Positions 9,477 through 19,618 are shown, numbered from the stretch's first letter. The stretch is 64,000 bases of DNA from Dissulfurirhabdus thermomarina (GCF_012979235.1 NZ_JAATWC010000010.1:1-64000), one strand, 5' to 3'. Translations and numbers: made by a program. The notes: a model not told the origin generated them from the letters alone.

Positions 9477-9694
9477 TGGCCCCGGGCCGGAGGCGGCCTC
9501 CGTGGCGGGCCGCCCCCCGGCCGTGTCGCGGCCGGATGGCGGCGTTGCACCGATCACCAGCTGCCGCGCGGCCCCCCGACGCCGTGCACGACATGCCTGA
9601 AGGCCTTCGCGCCTTCCACTCGGCGGCCGCCGGGGATCATCCCCCCCGGGCCCCGTCCCGGGTCCATCGGCCGATGGAGAGAGGAGGCCGGTGC

Positions 9695-10234
9695 ATGAAG
9701 GACTGGAACGTGGTGGCCACGGTCCACCGGCGGGGCTTCGTCCGCGGCTGCGAGCTCTTGGAGGAACTCGGGGAAGTGGCGCGGACCGACTTTCACAACG
9801 TCCTGGTCCTCAGGGCCCGGGATCCCTTGGAGGTGCCGGAGGCGGTGCGCGGGTGGATCCTGGAAGATCCCGGGGTCCGCTCCGTGCTCGCCCGGGTGGT
9901 CCCCGTCACGGTGACCTTTCCCTTCCGCGACGCGGAGGAGTTCCGGGCGAGGGCCGCGGCGGCGGTGCGGTGCTGGGTGCCGGATCTCCTGGGAAAGGCC
10001 TTCCACGTCCGGATGCACCGGCGGGGTTTCAGGGGGCGGCTTCGGAGCCCCGAGGAGGAGCGGCGGCTGGACGAGCTGCTCCTCGGGGAACTCGAGGCCC
10101 GGGGCGGGCCGGGGCGGATCGCCTTCGAAGACCCCGACGCCGTGATCGCCCTCGAGACCGTGGGCGGCCGGGCCGGGCTCTCCCTGTGGCGGCGGGAGGC
10201 CCTCCGGCGCTATCCCCTGCTGGGGCTCGACTGA
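9695..10234 (+). CDS. THUMP-domain protein
   Basis: The 179-residue protein matches stand-alone THUMP proteins related to Tan1 and archaeal homologues. The N-terminal NVVATVHRRGFVRGCELLEE segment begins the ferredoxin-like part. The THUMP half has FHVRMHRRGFRG and FEDPDAVIALETVGGRAGLS. THUMP domains bind the acceptor end of tRNA and normally deliver a modifying enzyme; no catalytic domain is fused here. The ATG at 9695 follows GAGAGGAGG. The 218-bp gap before it contains GC-rich inverted repeats but no gene that I can support. Confidence 0.78.
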   Translation: MKDWNVVATVHRRGFVRGCELLEELGEVARTDFHNVLVLRARDPLEVPEAVRGWILEDPGVRSVLARVVPVTVTFPFRDAEEFRARAAAAVRCWVPDLLGKAFHVRMHRRGFRGRLRSPEEERRLDELLLGELEARGGPGRIAFEDPDAVIALETVGGRAGLSLWRREALRRYPLLGLD

Positions 10235-10316
10235 GGGAGTGGTCCGGGGCGCCCGGGGGGCTTATCTTCTTGCCGAGATCGGCGCCGACCGGGGCGCCGG
10301 GCCGGAGGTCGTGACC

Positions 10317-10529
10317 ATGGAACGGGACGACAAGGCGGCGAAGGCGGCGGGGCGCCGCCGTCGGCGGAAGACCTTCCAGTGCCATTGCTGCGGCCGGGAG
10401 CTGCCCTTCTGCTGGAATTGTCCCTGCGGCTTCCAGATCTGCAACGACTGCATGGAAGAGAACCGCTGGGGCATGAGCAACGGGCCGACCTGGATCTGCC
10501 CGGATTGCGGCCGGGTGCGGATGTTTTGA
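10317..10529 (+). CDS. Small zinc-ribbon-like protein
   Basis: The 70-residue protein has a basic N-terminus (KAAGRRRRRK) and nine or so cysteines arranged as paired knuckles: CHCC, CWNCPCG, CNDC and CPDC. It is likely to bind two metal ions, probably zinc. A central GFQICNDCMEENRWG segment separates the knuckles. No enzymatic motif is seen. GGAGG lies 8 bases before the ATG. It may be co-transcribed with the THUMP gene (82 bp gap), suggesting an RNA-related role, but that is only inference. Confidence 0.65.
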   Translation: MERDDKAAKAAGRRRRRKTFQCHCCGRELPFCWNCPCGFQICNDCMEENRWGMSNGPTWICPDCGRVRMF

Positions 10530-10544
10530 GGGAGGGAAAGGAAT

Positions 10545-10645
10545 ATCCGCTTATAATAAGAATATTAACAGATAATACATCTTCTATAAGTCATTTTTTG
10601 TTTGCATTTTGGCGAAATCCCGCTAATCTGGATCTTATCCCGAAA
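10545..10645. other. AT-rich island in intergenic DNA
   Basis: About 100 bp of strongly AT-rich sequence (TTATAATAAG, AATATTAACAGATAATAC, TCATTTTTTG) interrupts a roughly 70% GC background. It includes a short palindrome, CTTAT-A-ATAAG. It ends at the interspersed repeat. It may hold promoters or mark an old insertion; no coding potential is seen. Confidence 0.5.
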
Positions 10646-10672
10646 AAAGGATGGCCTCGTGAAAAGGCCATC
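10643..10672 (-). terminator. Rho-independent terminator-like hairpin at the end of the interspersed repeat
   Basis: GATGGCCT and AGGCCATC form an 8-bp stem with a 7-base loop. On the minus strand the stem is followed by CTTTTTT. No minus-strand gene lies immediately upstream, so the hairpin may belong to the repeat itself or to a small transcript from it. Confidence 0.45.
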
Positions 10673-10800
10673 TGAGTGGATGGCTCAGCAAGAACCGCCG
10701 AAGGCAAGGCGCGAGGATGTCGAGGAATGAAGCGGACTTGAGCTACGCCGCAATGACGGGGGCATCCGAAGCCCGCGACTTTTGCGACGCCGTCAAAAAG
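10673..10800. repeat. Interspersed repeat, fuller copy
   Basis: The core at 10736-10772 matches the left edge of the window (3-38). The surrounding segment, from the hairpin at 10650 to CGTCAAAAAG at 10800, is non-coding in character and lies directly before the ribosome binding site of the next gene. It looks like a short mobile or regulatory repeat. An open frame through it is a chance reading, and the following gene starts at 10816. Confidence 0.5.
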
Positions 10801-10815
10801 GGGAGGTATCCAGAG

Positions 10816-11088
10816 ATGAAGGCCCTCGGCTTGTTGCATTGTTGGGAGGTCATGCAGTGCGGGGAACGGCGCTTTTCGTGCGCCGCCTACCACCACCCCG
10901 AGGTCCCCTGTTGGCAGGTGGCCCGTCCCCCCGATGACTACCGCCGCTACTACCACGTGTGCGAGGACTGCATCGTCCGCGTCCTGAAACGCAACCCCCT
11001 GGTCCTGGGCTTCCCCCGAGAGGCCATCCTGGCCCGCATCGGGAGCTATTCCCCCGTCGAGAAGCGGGAGGCCTCGCAGGCCTCCTGA
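10816..11088 (+). CDS. Small Cys-rich protein with a two-CW-like domain
   Basis: The 90-residue protein begins LLHCWEVMQCGERRFSC, continues with CWQVA and ends its cysteine set with CEDC. This resembles the two-CW domain often found attached to chemoreceptors and PAS proteins of anaerobic bacteria, here standing alone. The cysteines may bind metal or form disulfides. The start is set by GGGGAGG 9 bases upstream of the ATG. An in-frame ATG at 10717 lies within the repeat and is rejected. The physiological role is unknown. Confidence 0.6.
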   Translation: MKALGLLHCWEVMQCGERRFSCAAYHHPEVPCWQVARPPDDYRRYYHVCEDCIVRVLKRNPLVLGFPREAILARIGSYSPVEKREASQAS

Positions 11089-11149
11089 AGCACCCGGTCC
11101 GCGCCGTTTCCCGGGCCGCCGGAAGGGCCGCGGGCCGGGGGCTCCGGCC

Positions 11150-13543
11150 TCAGTTGCCGAGGATCCCCTTGAGGGCGTCGTCGAGGAGCCGCTCCTCGGG
11201 CCGTTGCCGGGCGCCGTCCGGTTGCCGCTTCTCTCCGTCCTTTTCCTTGAAGATCTCCTCGAGGACACGCTTCCGGATCTCGCCCTTGGCCCGCTCCTTC
11301 ACCTGTCGTTTCACGGCCTTGGCGTCCAGGGCGAACCGGGGGCGGTCCGCCGTGCCCCGGACCCGGAGGGGGAGCAGGGTCCAGCCCTCCGCGTCGGCGA
11401 GGTAGCGCGTCACCCCGCCCTTTCGGTCGAGGCGGGCGGCGAGCTTCGGCGAGAGCCGGGCGCCGAGGGCGAGATCCAGGGTGCCGTCGAGGCCCACCGT
11501 CCCCTTGGGGGCCAGGCGGACGTCGCCGCCGCCGAGCCGGGCGTCGAGGCGGACCTTGCCGTCCTTCACGGTGAAGCGGCCGTCGGCCTTCCGGAAGTGG
11601 AGGACCCGGAGGTCCTCGATCCCCACGAAGTCGGCCAGGCCCTGCACCAGCCCCGTGCCGGTGAGCCGGCCGTCGGCGAGCCGGACCGTTCCCGTGCCGG
11701 AAAGCGACCGGCGGACGGCCTCGGGCCGCGTGCCCCGGCCGGAGAGGCGGGCGTCGAGGGTGAGGGTGCCGAAGACGGTGCCCCGGGCCGCAGGGAGGAG
11801 GGCGGCCGTCACGGGCTCGGCCTGGATGCGGTCCAGGGCGAGCCGGGCCTGCCAGGCCAGGCCCCGGCGGCCGAGGTCCACGGCGGCCGTGCCCCGGAAG
11901 GCGCCGCCGGCGGCCCGGCCGGCGAGTTCCTCCACGGTGAGGACGTTCTTCTTGAGCCGCCAGCGGAGGCGGAAGTCCGTGACCGCGAGGCCCTTCAGGC
12001 GGGCCTCGGCCACCCGGACCGTCCCCCGCGCCGTGGCCGGGATGTCGAAGGGACCGACCTCACCCGCCGGGGCCGCGGCGGGTTTCCGGGCCGGCTCCGG
12101 CGCCTGGGCCGGCGCCGCCGCGGCCCCGGCCCCGCCGAGGAGCGGGTCGAGGTCCAGGCGGTCGGCGGTGACGTCCAGGCGGGCGGTCACGGGCCGGCCG
12201 AAGATGCCCGACGCCTCGAGGTCCAGGGCCGCCCGCCCGGCCTTTTCCAGGTCCAGGGCGAGGCCGCGGCTGTGCACCCGGTCCCCCTCCAGGCGGAGGG
12301 CGCCGTCGAGCCCGGGCCGGAGGCCCCCCGCCGAGACCCGGACGCCGGTGAAGGTGACGTTGCCGTCCCCGGCCAGCGCCAAGGGACGGTCGGCCGGGCC
12401 GGCCAGGTGCACCCGGGCCGAGACCGTCCCCGAGGGGTCGAGCCCGGCCGCGGGGGCGGCGAGGGCGGGGGGCAGGGCCTTCAGGGCGGCGCGGAGGTCG
12501 AGGGCCGGAAGCGCGGCGGTGAGGTCCAGGCGGGGGGTCCCGGCGAGATCCCGCACCGTGCCGGAGACCTCCACGGCGATCCCGTTGGCGTCCAGGCGGT
12601 TCTTGCCCAGGACCAGGGCCCCGGTGGCGAGGTCCGCGTTCACGTCGTAGTCCAGGGTGAGGGCGGCCCCCCGGATCGGGGCCTCCGGCAGGGCGGCCAG
12701 GTCGAGATCGAGACCGTGGACGCGGACGCGGCCGCGGGAGGCCGCGGTCTCGGCACCCGCGTCGGCGGTGAGGTCGAGGTCCAGGCGGGCGGCGCGGAGG
12801 CGGCCGGGGAGGGCGGCCGCGTAGTAGGGGGCGAAGGCGGTGACGTCGAGCCCCTTGAGGCGGACGGCGGCGCTCACCCGGCCCGCGGCGGGGCTCACCC
12901 GGCCCTCCGCGGTGAGCGGGGCCCCGTTCACCCGGGCCGAGAGGCGGAAGGGGAAACTCCCGGCCAGGGTGATGTCCTCGGCCTCCACCGACAGCTCCGC
13001 CACGTGGAAGCGGAAGGGGGCCTTCCCCGCCACGGCGCGGTCCTCGAAGGCGACGTCGCCGCCGGTGACCGAGACCCGCGAGACGAGGAGCCGGATGGGC
13101 GGGGCGCCGCCGCCCTTTTCCGGGGCGGCGGCCTTCGCGGGCGCCTCGGCGGGCGGCCCGGCCAGGTCGCTGAAGTTGAAGCGGCCGCCGGCCTCCCGGA
13201 CCACCCGGATCCGCGGTCTCTCCAGGCGGGCCTCGTCCACCACCACCTTGAGGACGAGGAGCGGCCAGAGCCGGTAGCGGAGCACCACCCGGTCGGCGGC
13301 CACGAAGGGCGGCGCCCCGCCGAGGCCGTGGACGGTGAGCCGCTCCAGGACGATCCCGGTGAAGGGCTGCACCTCGATCCGCCCGAGGTCCACCTTCCGG
13401 TGGAGGGCCTTTTCGGCGGCGGGCACCACCACGGCCCGCACCCGCTCCGGGGTGATGAGGACCTTGGCCAGCACGTAGAAGATGGCCGCGAGGACCAGGA
13501 CGGTCCCGGCGGCCGCGACGGCGATCTTTTGCCAGCGTTTCAT
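11150..13543 (-). CDS. AsmA-family outer-membrane biogenesis protein
   Basis: The 797-residue protein has one N-terminal membrane anchor (about 6-28) and a long periplasmic part made of repeated beta-strand units. The N-terminal AsmA signature region includes KALHRKVDLGRIEVQPFTGI and LERPRIRVVREAGGRFNFSDL. The C-terminal part (LSGTGTVRLADGRLTGTGLV, FVGIEDLRVLHFRKADGRF) matches the AsmA-like C-terminal domain. Family members are bridge-like proteins implicated in phospholipid movement to the outer membrane. It is a single leftward gene; its upstream region contains the nested inverted repeat at 13636-13775. A basic, Lys/Arg-rich C-terminal tail (ERAKGEIRKRVLEEIFKEKD) is present. Confidence 0.85.
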   Translation of the reverse strand: MKRWQKIAVAAAGTVLVLAAIFYVLAKVLITPERVRAVVVPAAEKALHRKVDLGRIEVQPFTGIVLERLTVHGLGGAPPFVAADRVVLRYRLWPLLVLKVVVDEARLERPRIRVVREAGGRFNFSDLAGPPAEAPAKAAAPEKGGGAPPIRLLVSRVSVTGGDVAFEDRAVAGKAPFRFHVAELSVEAEDITLAGSFPFRLSARVNGAPLTAEGRVSPAAGRVSAAVRLKGLDVTAFAPYYAAALPGRLRAARLDLDLTADAGAETAASRGRVRVHGLDLDLAALPEAPIRGAALTLDYDVNADLATGALVLGKNRLDANGIAVEVSGTVRDLAGTPRLDLTAALPALDLRAALKALPPALAAPAAGLDPSGTVSARVHLAGPADRPLALAGDGNVTFTGVRVSAGGLRPGLDGALRLEGDRVHSRGLALDLEKAGRAALDLEASGIFGRPVTARLDVTADRLDLDPLLGGAGAAAAPAQAPEPARKPAAAPAGEVGPFDIPATARGTVRVAEARLKGLAVTDFRLRWRLKKNVLTVEELAGRAAGGAFRGTAAVDLGRRGLAWQARLALDRIQAEPVTAALLPAARGTVFGTLTLDARLSGRGTRPEAVRRSLSGTGTVRLADGRLTGTGLVQGLADFVGIEDLRVLHFRKADGRFTVKDGKVRLDARLGGGDVRLAPKGTVGLDGTLDLALGARLSPKLAARLDRKGGVTRYLADAEGWTLLPLRVRGTADRPRFALDAKAVKRQVKERAKGEIRKRVLEEIFKEKDGEKRQPDGARQRPEERLLDDALKGILGN

Positions 13544-13620
13544 GGCGGTGGGCTCCTGGTTGAGGGCTGCCGGCGGCCCGCCCGGAGGCCGGGGGGCTCA
13601 CCTTCCGACGACGGATGCTG

Positions 13621-13626
13621 TATTAT
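13621..13626 (+). promoter_or_regulatory. Candidate -10 box beside the nested inverted repeat
   Basis: TATTAT sits at the left edge of the inverted repeat, about 210 bp before the NYN gene. It could also be part of the repeat unit. No clear -35 box is seen. Confidence 0.25.
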
Positions 13627-13635
13627 ACCTGCAAT

Positions 13636-13775
13636 CTGGATCCGTGGGCGTTCGAGAACGGGCCGGATGCAAGGCGGCGGCGATGTCGATGTATATCGAC
13701 GAGTTGCCAACGCCGCAGGTCGGCCCGTTATCGAGCGCCCCGAAGGGCGGCGGGGTGAGTCCGCCACGGATCCAG
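13636..13775. repeat. Nested inverted repeat, large hairpin-forming element
   Basis: Three roughly concentric inverted repeats are visible. The outer arms CTGGATCCGTGG/CCACGGATCCAG (13636-13647 and 13764-13775) are perfect. The inner arms CGAGAACGGGCCG/CGGCCCGTTATCG (13653-13665 and 13721-13733) match at 12 of 13 positions. The core is GTCGAT-GTAT-ATCGAC (13685-13700). The element lies between divergent asmA and NYN genes and looks like a MITE- or REP-type repeat or a structured RNA. No second copy is in the window. Confidence 0.65.
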
Positions 13776-13836
13776 GTGCAAATCACCGGGCGGGGGCCCA
13801 CCGGGCCCGCCGCGCCCCAACGGAGAGACAGCCAAC

Positions 13837-14658
13837 GTGAACGGTCAGCCCAAGACGGACAACCTGGCGGTGTTCTGCGACTTCGAGAACATCGCCCTCG
13901 GGGTCCGAGACGCCAAGTACGACAAGTTCGACATCCACCGGGTCCTGGAACGCCTGCTCCTCAAGGGCAACATCGTGGTCAAGAAGGCCTACTGCGACTG
14001 GGCCCGCTACAAGGAGTTCAAGGAGCCCATGCACGAGGCGGCCTTCGAGCTCATCGAGATCCCCCACGTGCGCCAGTCCGGCAAGAACTCCGCCGACATC
14101 CGCATGGTGGTGGACGCCCTGGACCTCTGCTACACCAAGGCCCACGTGGACACCTTCGTGATCATCAGCGGCGACTCCGACTTTTCGCCCCTGGTGAGCA
14201 AGCTCCGGGAGAACAACAAGGTGGTCATCGGCGTGGGGGTGAAGAACTCCTCCTCCGACCTCCTCATCGCCAACTGCGACGAGTTCATCTACTACGACGA
14301 TCTCGTCCGGAAGAAGGAGAAGAAGCGCTCCCGGGGCAAGAAGGCCGCCAAACCCCAGGCCGGGGCCGACGAGAAGGCCGCTCCGAAGAACGAGGAGGAG
14401 CGCAAGCAGGAGGCCTTGGACCTCGTCATGGAGACCGTGGAGGCCCTCTTCGAGGAACGGGGCGAGGAGGAGAAGATCTGGGGCTCCATGGTGAAGCAGA
14501 CCCTCAAGCGCCGGAAGCCCGGCTTCAACGAGTCGTACTACGGCTTCCGGACCTTCAGCAAGCTGCTGGAGGAGGCCGAGGCCCGCCGCCTCCTCGAGCT
14601 CGAGCGCGACGAGAAGTCCGGCGGCTACATCATCAAGGGCTACGCCCACGAGGAATGA
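13837..14658 (+). CDS. NYN-domain protein with C-terminal OST-HTH/LOTUS-like domain
   Basis: The 273-residue protein combines an N-terminal NYN (PIN-like) nuclease domain, about 8-150, with a C-terminal LOTUS/OST-HTH-like winged helix, about 185-270. Acidic metal-binding positions are seen in VFCDFENIALG, SADIRMVVDALDL and FVIISGDSDFSPLV. The linker (about 150-185) is highly charged (KKEKKRSRGKKAAK). Such proteins are predicted to cleave or bind RNA. The GTG start follows GGAGAG. It stands alone between the nested repeat and ettA. Substrate RNA is unknown. Confidence 0.85.
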   Translation: MNGQPKTDNLAVFCDFENIALGVRDAKYDKFDIHRVLERLLLKGNIVVKKAYCDWARYKEFKEPMHEAAFELIEIPHVRQSGKNSADIRMVVDALDLCYTKAHVDTFVIISGDSDFSPLVSKLRENNKVVIGVGVKNSSSDLLIANCDEFIYYDDLVRKKEKKRSRGKKAAKPQAGADEKAAPKNEEERKQEALDLVMETVEALFEERGEEEKIWGSMVKQTLKRRKPGFNESYYGFRTFSKLLEEAEARRLLELERDEKSGGYIIKGYAHEE

Positions 14659-14754
14659 GGCCGGCGCGCCGGGCCCGCGGTCTCCTCGGACCCTGCCGCC
14701 TCACGCGGGCGCCCGGGTGCCGCCATCCGGCCGGCGGCCCCTTGAACGAGAGCC

Positions 14755-16440
<1,686 letters not shown>

Positions 16441-16456
16441 GGCGGGGGAGGCGCGC

Positions 16457-16855
16457 ATGAAGGGACTCGCCGTCCGCTGGATCTTTCTCACCCTGGCCAT
16501 CCTGGCCGCGGCCTACCTCCTGGACGGCATCGAGGTGGCCGGCTTCTTCTCGGCCCTCTTCGCCGCGGGGGTCCTCGGCGTGCTGAACGTCTTCTTCCGC
16601 CCCATCCTGATCCTGCTCACCCTGCCCATCAACATCCTCACCCTGGGGCTCTTCACCTTCGTCATCAACGCCGTGCTCCTCATGATGGCCTCGGGGGTCA
16701 TCCGGGGCTTCCACGTGCGCGGGTTCTGGTGGGCGGTGCTGGGCTCGCTGGTGATCAGCCTGGTGAACTGGCTCCTGAACTCCCTGGTGAGCGACGAGGG
16801 CCGGTTCGACGGCACCATCGATCTCCGGCGCCGCGACGACGGGGGCTGGGAGTAG
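16457..16855 (+). CDS. Small four-helix membrane protein, phage-holin-4-like (PF04020 type)
   Basis: The 132-residue protein has four hydrophobic segments: about 6-26, 30-55, 58-80 and 90-112. The family-typical FRPILILLTLPINILTLGLFTFVINA stretch (cut here for length: LPINILTLGLF) is present. Despite the family name these are ordinary chromosomal membrane proteins with no proven lysis role. The C-terminus is soluble and acidic. It is probably co-transcribed with ettA. Confidence 0.8.
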   Translation: MKGLAVRWIFLTLAILAAAYLLDGIEVAGFFSALFAAGVLGVLNVFFRPILILLTLPINILTLGLFTFVINAVLLMMASGVIRGFHVRGFWWAVLGSLVISLVNWLLNSLVSDEGRFDGTIDLRRRDDGGWE

Positions 16856-16875
16856 GCGGCGCCCGGGCGGGCCGC

Positions 16876-17181
16876 TCAGCCCTTCCGGAAGAGGGCCTCC
16901 AGGGCCGCGCGGGCGGCGTCGGCCGCCCCGTCGGTGCCGGCCTCCCCGGCCGCGCCCGGCCGGAACCAGTCGCAGAAGTTGGCGCGCTCGGGGTCGCGGA
17001 CGGCCTCGGCGTTGGGCTCCCGGCAGCCCCGGCCGGCGCCGGGATCGCGGGCGGCGCACATCCGGCAGCAGTGGAGGTCCGCCCCGCAGGCCGGGCACTC
17101 CGCCCGGCGGCCGAGGGGCAGGGGGAGGTCGGCCACGGGGGCGCCGCAGCGCCAGCAGTGAAGGTCCGCGCCGGACGCCAT
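16876..17181 (-). CDS. Small Cys-rich zinc-ribbon-like protein
   Basis: The 101-residue protein has paired cysteines in its first half: HCWRCGAPV, CPACGADLHCCRMC and later GCREP and NFCDWF. The first two pairs form a probable zinc ribbon. The second half is low in complexity and rich in Ala and Asp. The ATG overlaps the stop of the upstream beta-barrel gene (TGATG), so it is the last gene of a three-gene operon with the barrel protein and a WYL regulator. Function unknown. Confidence 0.65.
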   Translation of the reverse strand: MASGADLHCWRCGAPVADLPLPLGRRAECPACGADLHCCRMCAARDPGAGRGCREPNAEAVRDPERANFCDWFRPGAAGEAGTDGAADAARAALEALFRKG

Positions 17182-17978
17182 CAGAAGCGGATGCCCAGCC
17201 GCACCCCGATTTCCGTGGACTCGTTCTCGGGCTCGTAGCCGAAGCCCACCACCGTGCCGTAGTAGGTGAGGAGCTCGAGGTCGGAACGTCTCACCCGCCA
17301 GTAGGCCGCGTAGGGGGTGAGCGCCAGGCGCACGCGCCGGAGCCGCGCCGCCAGGGTGAGGGCCCCCCGCACGCCGTAGCCGTGGTCCTGCCGGTTGTCG
17401 ATGTCCCCGTAGCCCGGGTCCGCGTCGCTCAGGTGGCTCTCCTGGCGTCCCCGCCAGAAGAAGTCGTATTCCGCCTCGGCCCGGAGGGACCAGGTGTCGT
17501 CCAGGGGGAGGGTGAGCTCGAGGCCCACGGGGCTGTAGAGGTAGTGGGACTCGCGCTCGTAGCCCAGGGCCCCGGTGGAGGAGAGGCGGCCCCCCGCGTC
17601 GTCTTGGAGGTAGCGGTAGCCGATGCCGGCGAAGGTCGTGAGGTGGGCCCCGCCCCCGGGCTCCAGGTCGATGCCCACGAGCTGGCGGGCCTCGATGAGG
17701 TAGTCGTCGATGTCGTCGATGGAACCCGAGTTCCGGTAGTCCACCCGGCCGTAGAGGGCGCGGGCCTCGGTGCGGAGAAAGAGGGCGCGCCGGTAGGTGT
17801 AGCCGCCGGAGAGGCCGTAGAACATCCCGCGTTCCTTCATGACCCCGGGCTCGGCGTAGCGGATGTGGGCCACGGCGGCCTCCGAGCGCCACTCGTGGCG
17901 GTCCGCGGCCGCCGCGGCGGGCCCGCCGCCGGCGGCGCCCAGCGCCAGGGCGCAGGCCAGGGCGAGGGGCGCCCTCAT
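17181..17978 (-). CDS. Outer-membrane beta-barrel protein, unknown function
   Basis: The 265-residue product has a signal peptide (about 1-25, ALALGAAGGGPAAAAA) and alternating amphipathic strands ending in a C-terminal phenylalanine (GVRLGIRF), the usual signal for outer-membrane barrel insertion. Strand-like segments include YGLSGGYTYRRALFLRTEAR and WSLRAEAEYDFFWRGR. Length suggests a 10-12 stranded barrel. The ATG overlaps the stop of the WYL regulator gene by 4 bp, so the regulator probably controls it. Its ligand is unknown. Confidence 0.75.
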   Translation of the reverse strand: MRAPLALACALALGAAGGGPAAAAADRHEWRSEAAVAHIRYAEPGVMKERGMFYGLSGGYTYRRALFLRTEARALYGRVDYRNSGSIDDIDDYLIEARQLVGIDLEPGGGAHLTTFAGIGYRYLQDDAGGRLSSTGALGYERESHYLYSPVGLELTLPLDDTWSLRAEAEYDFFWRGRQESHLSDADPGYGDIDNRQDHGYGVRGALTLAARLRRVRLALTPYAAYWRVRRSDLELLTYYGTVVGFGYEPENESTEIGVRLGIRF

Positions 17979-18934
17979 GCCCGGCCTCCCCCCCCGCCGT
18001 AAACGCGGGCCAGGGCCGCCGCCTCGCGGGCGGCGGCCGCGCGGATCTCGGGCGGTTCCAGCACCTCGGCCCGGGCCCCGAACTGGAGGACCTTCATGAG
18101 GAACTCCGTGTAGTCCGGCGCCACGGGCACGGTGAGGACCACGGCGCCCCCGTCCCCCGTGTCCTCCAGCACCTGGTCCTGGTGCCAGCGCTGGCGGCGG
18201 ACCACCTCGGCGGCGTCCCCGGTGAAGCGGACGCGGGCCCGGTGGCGCGGCGGGCCCTTGAAGATCCCGAAGCTCTTCCCGAGGAGGGCCCGGGCCGCCT
18301 CGATGTCCGGGGCGAAGCGGCCCTTTTCCGGCCGCGCCTCGGTGATGCGCGAGAGGAGGAAGATCCGCATCTCGTCCCGCAGCCGGCACCGGGCCAGGGT
18401 GTACCAGCGGCCCTGGTAGGTGATGAGGAGGTGGGGCTCGATGACCCGTTCCGTCCGCCGGCCCTTGGGGTCGGCGTAGCGGATGGCCAGGGGGCGGTCC
18501 TCGAGGAGGGCGGTGAGCACCCGATCCATCACCTCCGGGTCCGCCGGCTCCACCTCCACGAACTCGCAGTGGAGGCGCTCGAGGAGGTGGGCCTGGTCGC
18601 GCTGGAGGAGCGTTCCCAGCCGGCGGCGGAGGCGCTGGACCTCCTCCAGGCACGAGAGCCCCGTCTCCTCGGCCATGCGCTCGAGGAGGGCCAGGAAGAG
18701 GAGCACCCGCTGGGTGTCGTCGAAGGGGAGGCGGAACCCCCCGCCCTCGTACCGGTACCCGTTCCGGACCCGGTCGAAGGCCAGGGGCGCCAGCAGGCGG
18801 TCGCGCAGGTAGTCGATGTCGCGGCGGGCCGTGGAGAGGGAGACCTCGAACTGGTCGGCCAGGCTCCGGGCGTTGGGGTAGCGGCCCTTTCGGACCTGGT
18901 GGTGGAATTCGTAGATGCGTTCCAGGATGCTCAC
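17975..18934 (-). CDS. WYL-domain transcriptional regulator
   Basis: The 319-residue protein has an N-terminal winged helix-turn-helix (about 1-60, ARSLADQFEVSLSTARRDIDYLR), a central WYL ligand-binding domain (about 140-225, with GRWYTLARCR, where W-Y-x stands in place of strict W-Y-L) and a C-terminal WCX-like segment (about 235-310). Members sense nucleotides or other small ligands and act as repressors or activators. The GTG start at 18934 follows GGAGG. It heads an operon with the beta-barrel and zinc-ribbon proteins. Confidence 0.85.
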   Translation of the reverse strand: MSILERIYEFHHQVRKGRYPNARSLADQFEVSLSTARRDIDYLRDRLLAPLAFDRVRNGYRYEGGGFRLPFDDTQRVLLFLALLERMAEETGLSCLEEVQRLRRRLGTLLQRDQAHLLERLHCEFVEVEPADPEVMDRVLTALLEDRPLAIRYADPKGRRTERVIEPHLLITYQGRWYTLARCRLRDEMRIFLLSRITEARPEKGRFAPDIEAARALLGKSFGIFKGPPRHRARVRFTGDAAEVVRRQRWHQDQVLEDTGDGGAVVLTVPVAPDYTEFLMKVLQFGARAEVLEPPEIRAAAAREAAALARVYGGGGGRA

Positions 18935-19342
18935 GCCGGGGCCTCCATCCCCTCCTTTATGCCCCAAAAGGGCCCGCCGGGCAAGACGGGCCGGGCGGGG
19001 GCCGCTCACGCCGGCCGGTTTGTAAGGCGCAGGCCCGGAATCCGGCCGAAGCGGCCGGTGTCGCCGCCGGGCAGGGTCAGGTCGTTGGGCCGGGGCGATG
19101 GCGGCGGTCTCCAGGTCGGCCAGGGCGAGGGGGCCGCCCTTTCGAGCTCTGCCTGGAGGGTGCCGCGGGCCTGGGCGGCGGCCTTGGCGGCGAAGGCAGC
19201 GGCGCTGACCGCCGGAAGCGGTTGTTTCGGAGCACCGGCTGTCGCGGCGGGCCAGCCCCGCCGCCGGGCGCTCACTCCATGACCACCCGGCTGTGCTACT
19301 AAAGATAACAGAGAGGGGAGAGACCACCCGGGAGGTTCGGCC
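18935..19342. other. Intergenic region with possible gene remnant
   Basis: These 408 bp carry no gene that I can support. On the minus strand a frame around 19010-19230 reads like protein (AVSAAAFAAKAAAQARGTLQ, then LPGGDTGRFGRIPGLRL), but it has no start or ribosome binding site and is not recognised. It may be a decayed gene. The promoter of the WYL operon is expected at the left end. Confidence 0.35.
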
Positions 19343-19618
19343 ATGTCCATCAACATGCACCTCAGGGAGATCGTCGGCGAGCGGATCAAGGCGGTGGTGG
19401 TGGCCCGGATGCCCAGCTGGGGCACCCGGCACATCTACCTGGTCTTCGAGGACGGCGACGGCTGGTTCGAGATCTACGGAAGGGACGTGCACAACGCCAA
19501 GGGGGCGCGGGGCGGGGGGTTCGAGGTGCTGGGGAAGCTCCTTTCCGGGGCCGAGAACGTCTGGATCTACCAGGAGGGCGACCCCGTCCCGCCCCTAGAC
19601 CTGACGCTCTTTTTCTAA
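19343..19618 (+). CDS. Small conserved-looking protein, unknown function
   Basis: The 91-residue soluble protein has no known motif that I recognise. It has an ordered composition, with predicted strands in IKAVVVARM, RHIYLVFEDGDGWFEIYG and NVWIYQEGDPVPPLDLTLFF. GGGAGG stands 9 bases before the ATG. Codon use matches neighbouring genes. It is a single gene, followed by a G-rich spacer and the CRISPR island. Probably real, function not assigned. Confidence 0.6.
   Translation: MSINMHLREIVGERIKAVVVARMPSWGTRHIYLVFEDGDGWFEIYGRDVHNAKGARGGGFEVLGKLLSGAENVWIYQEGDPVPPLDLTLFF

Noticed and set aside
13598-13801. An open frame on the minus strand through the nested repeat, containing CGVGNSSIYIDIAAALHPAR.
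   Set aside because: It lies within the inverted repeat, has no ribosome binding site and its composition follows the repeat arms. It is most likely a chance reading frame.
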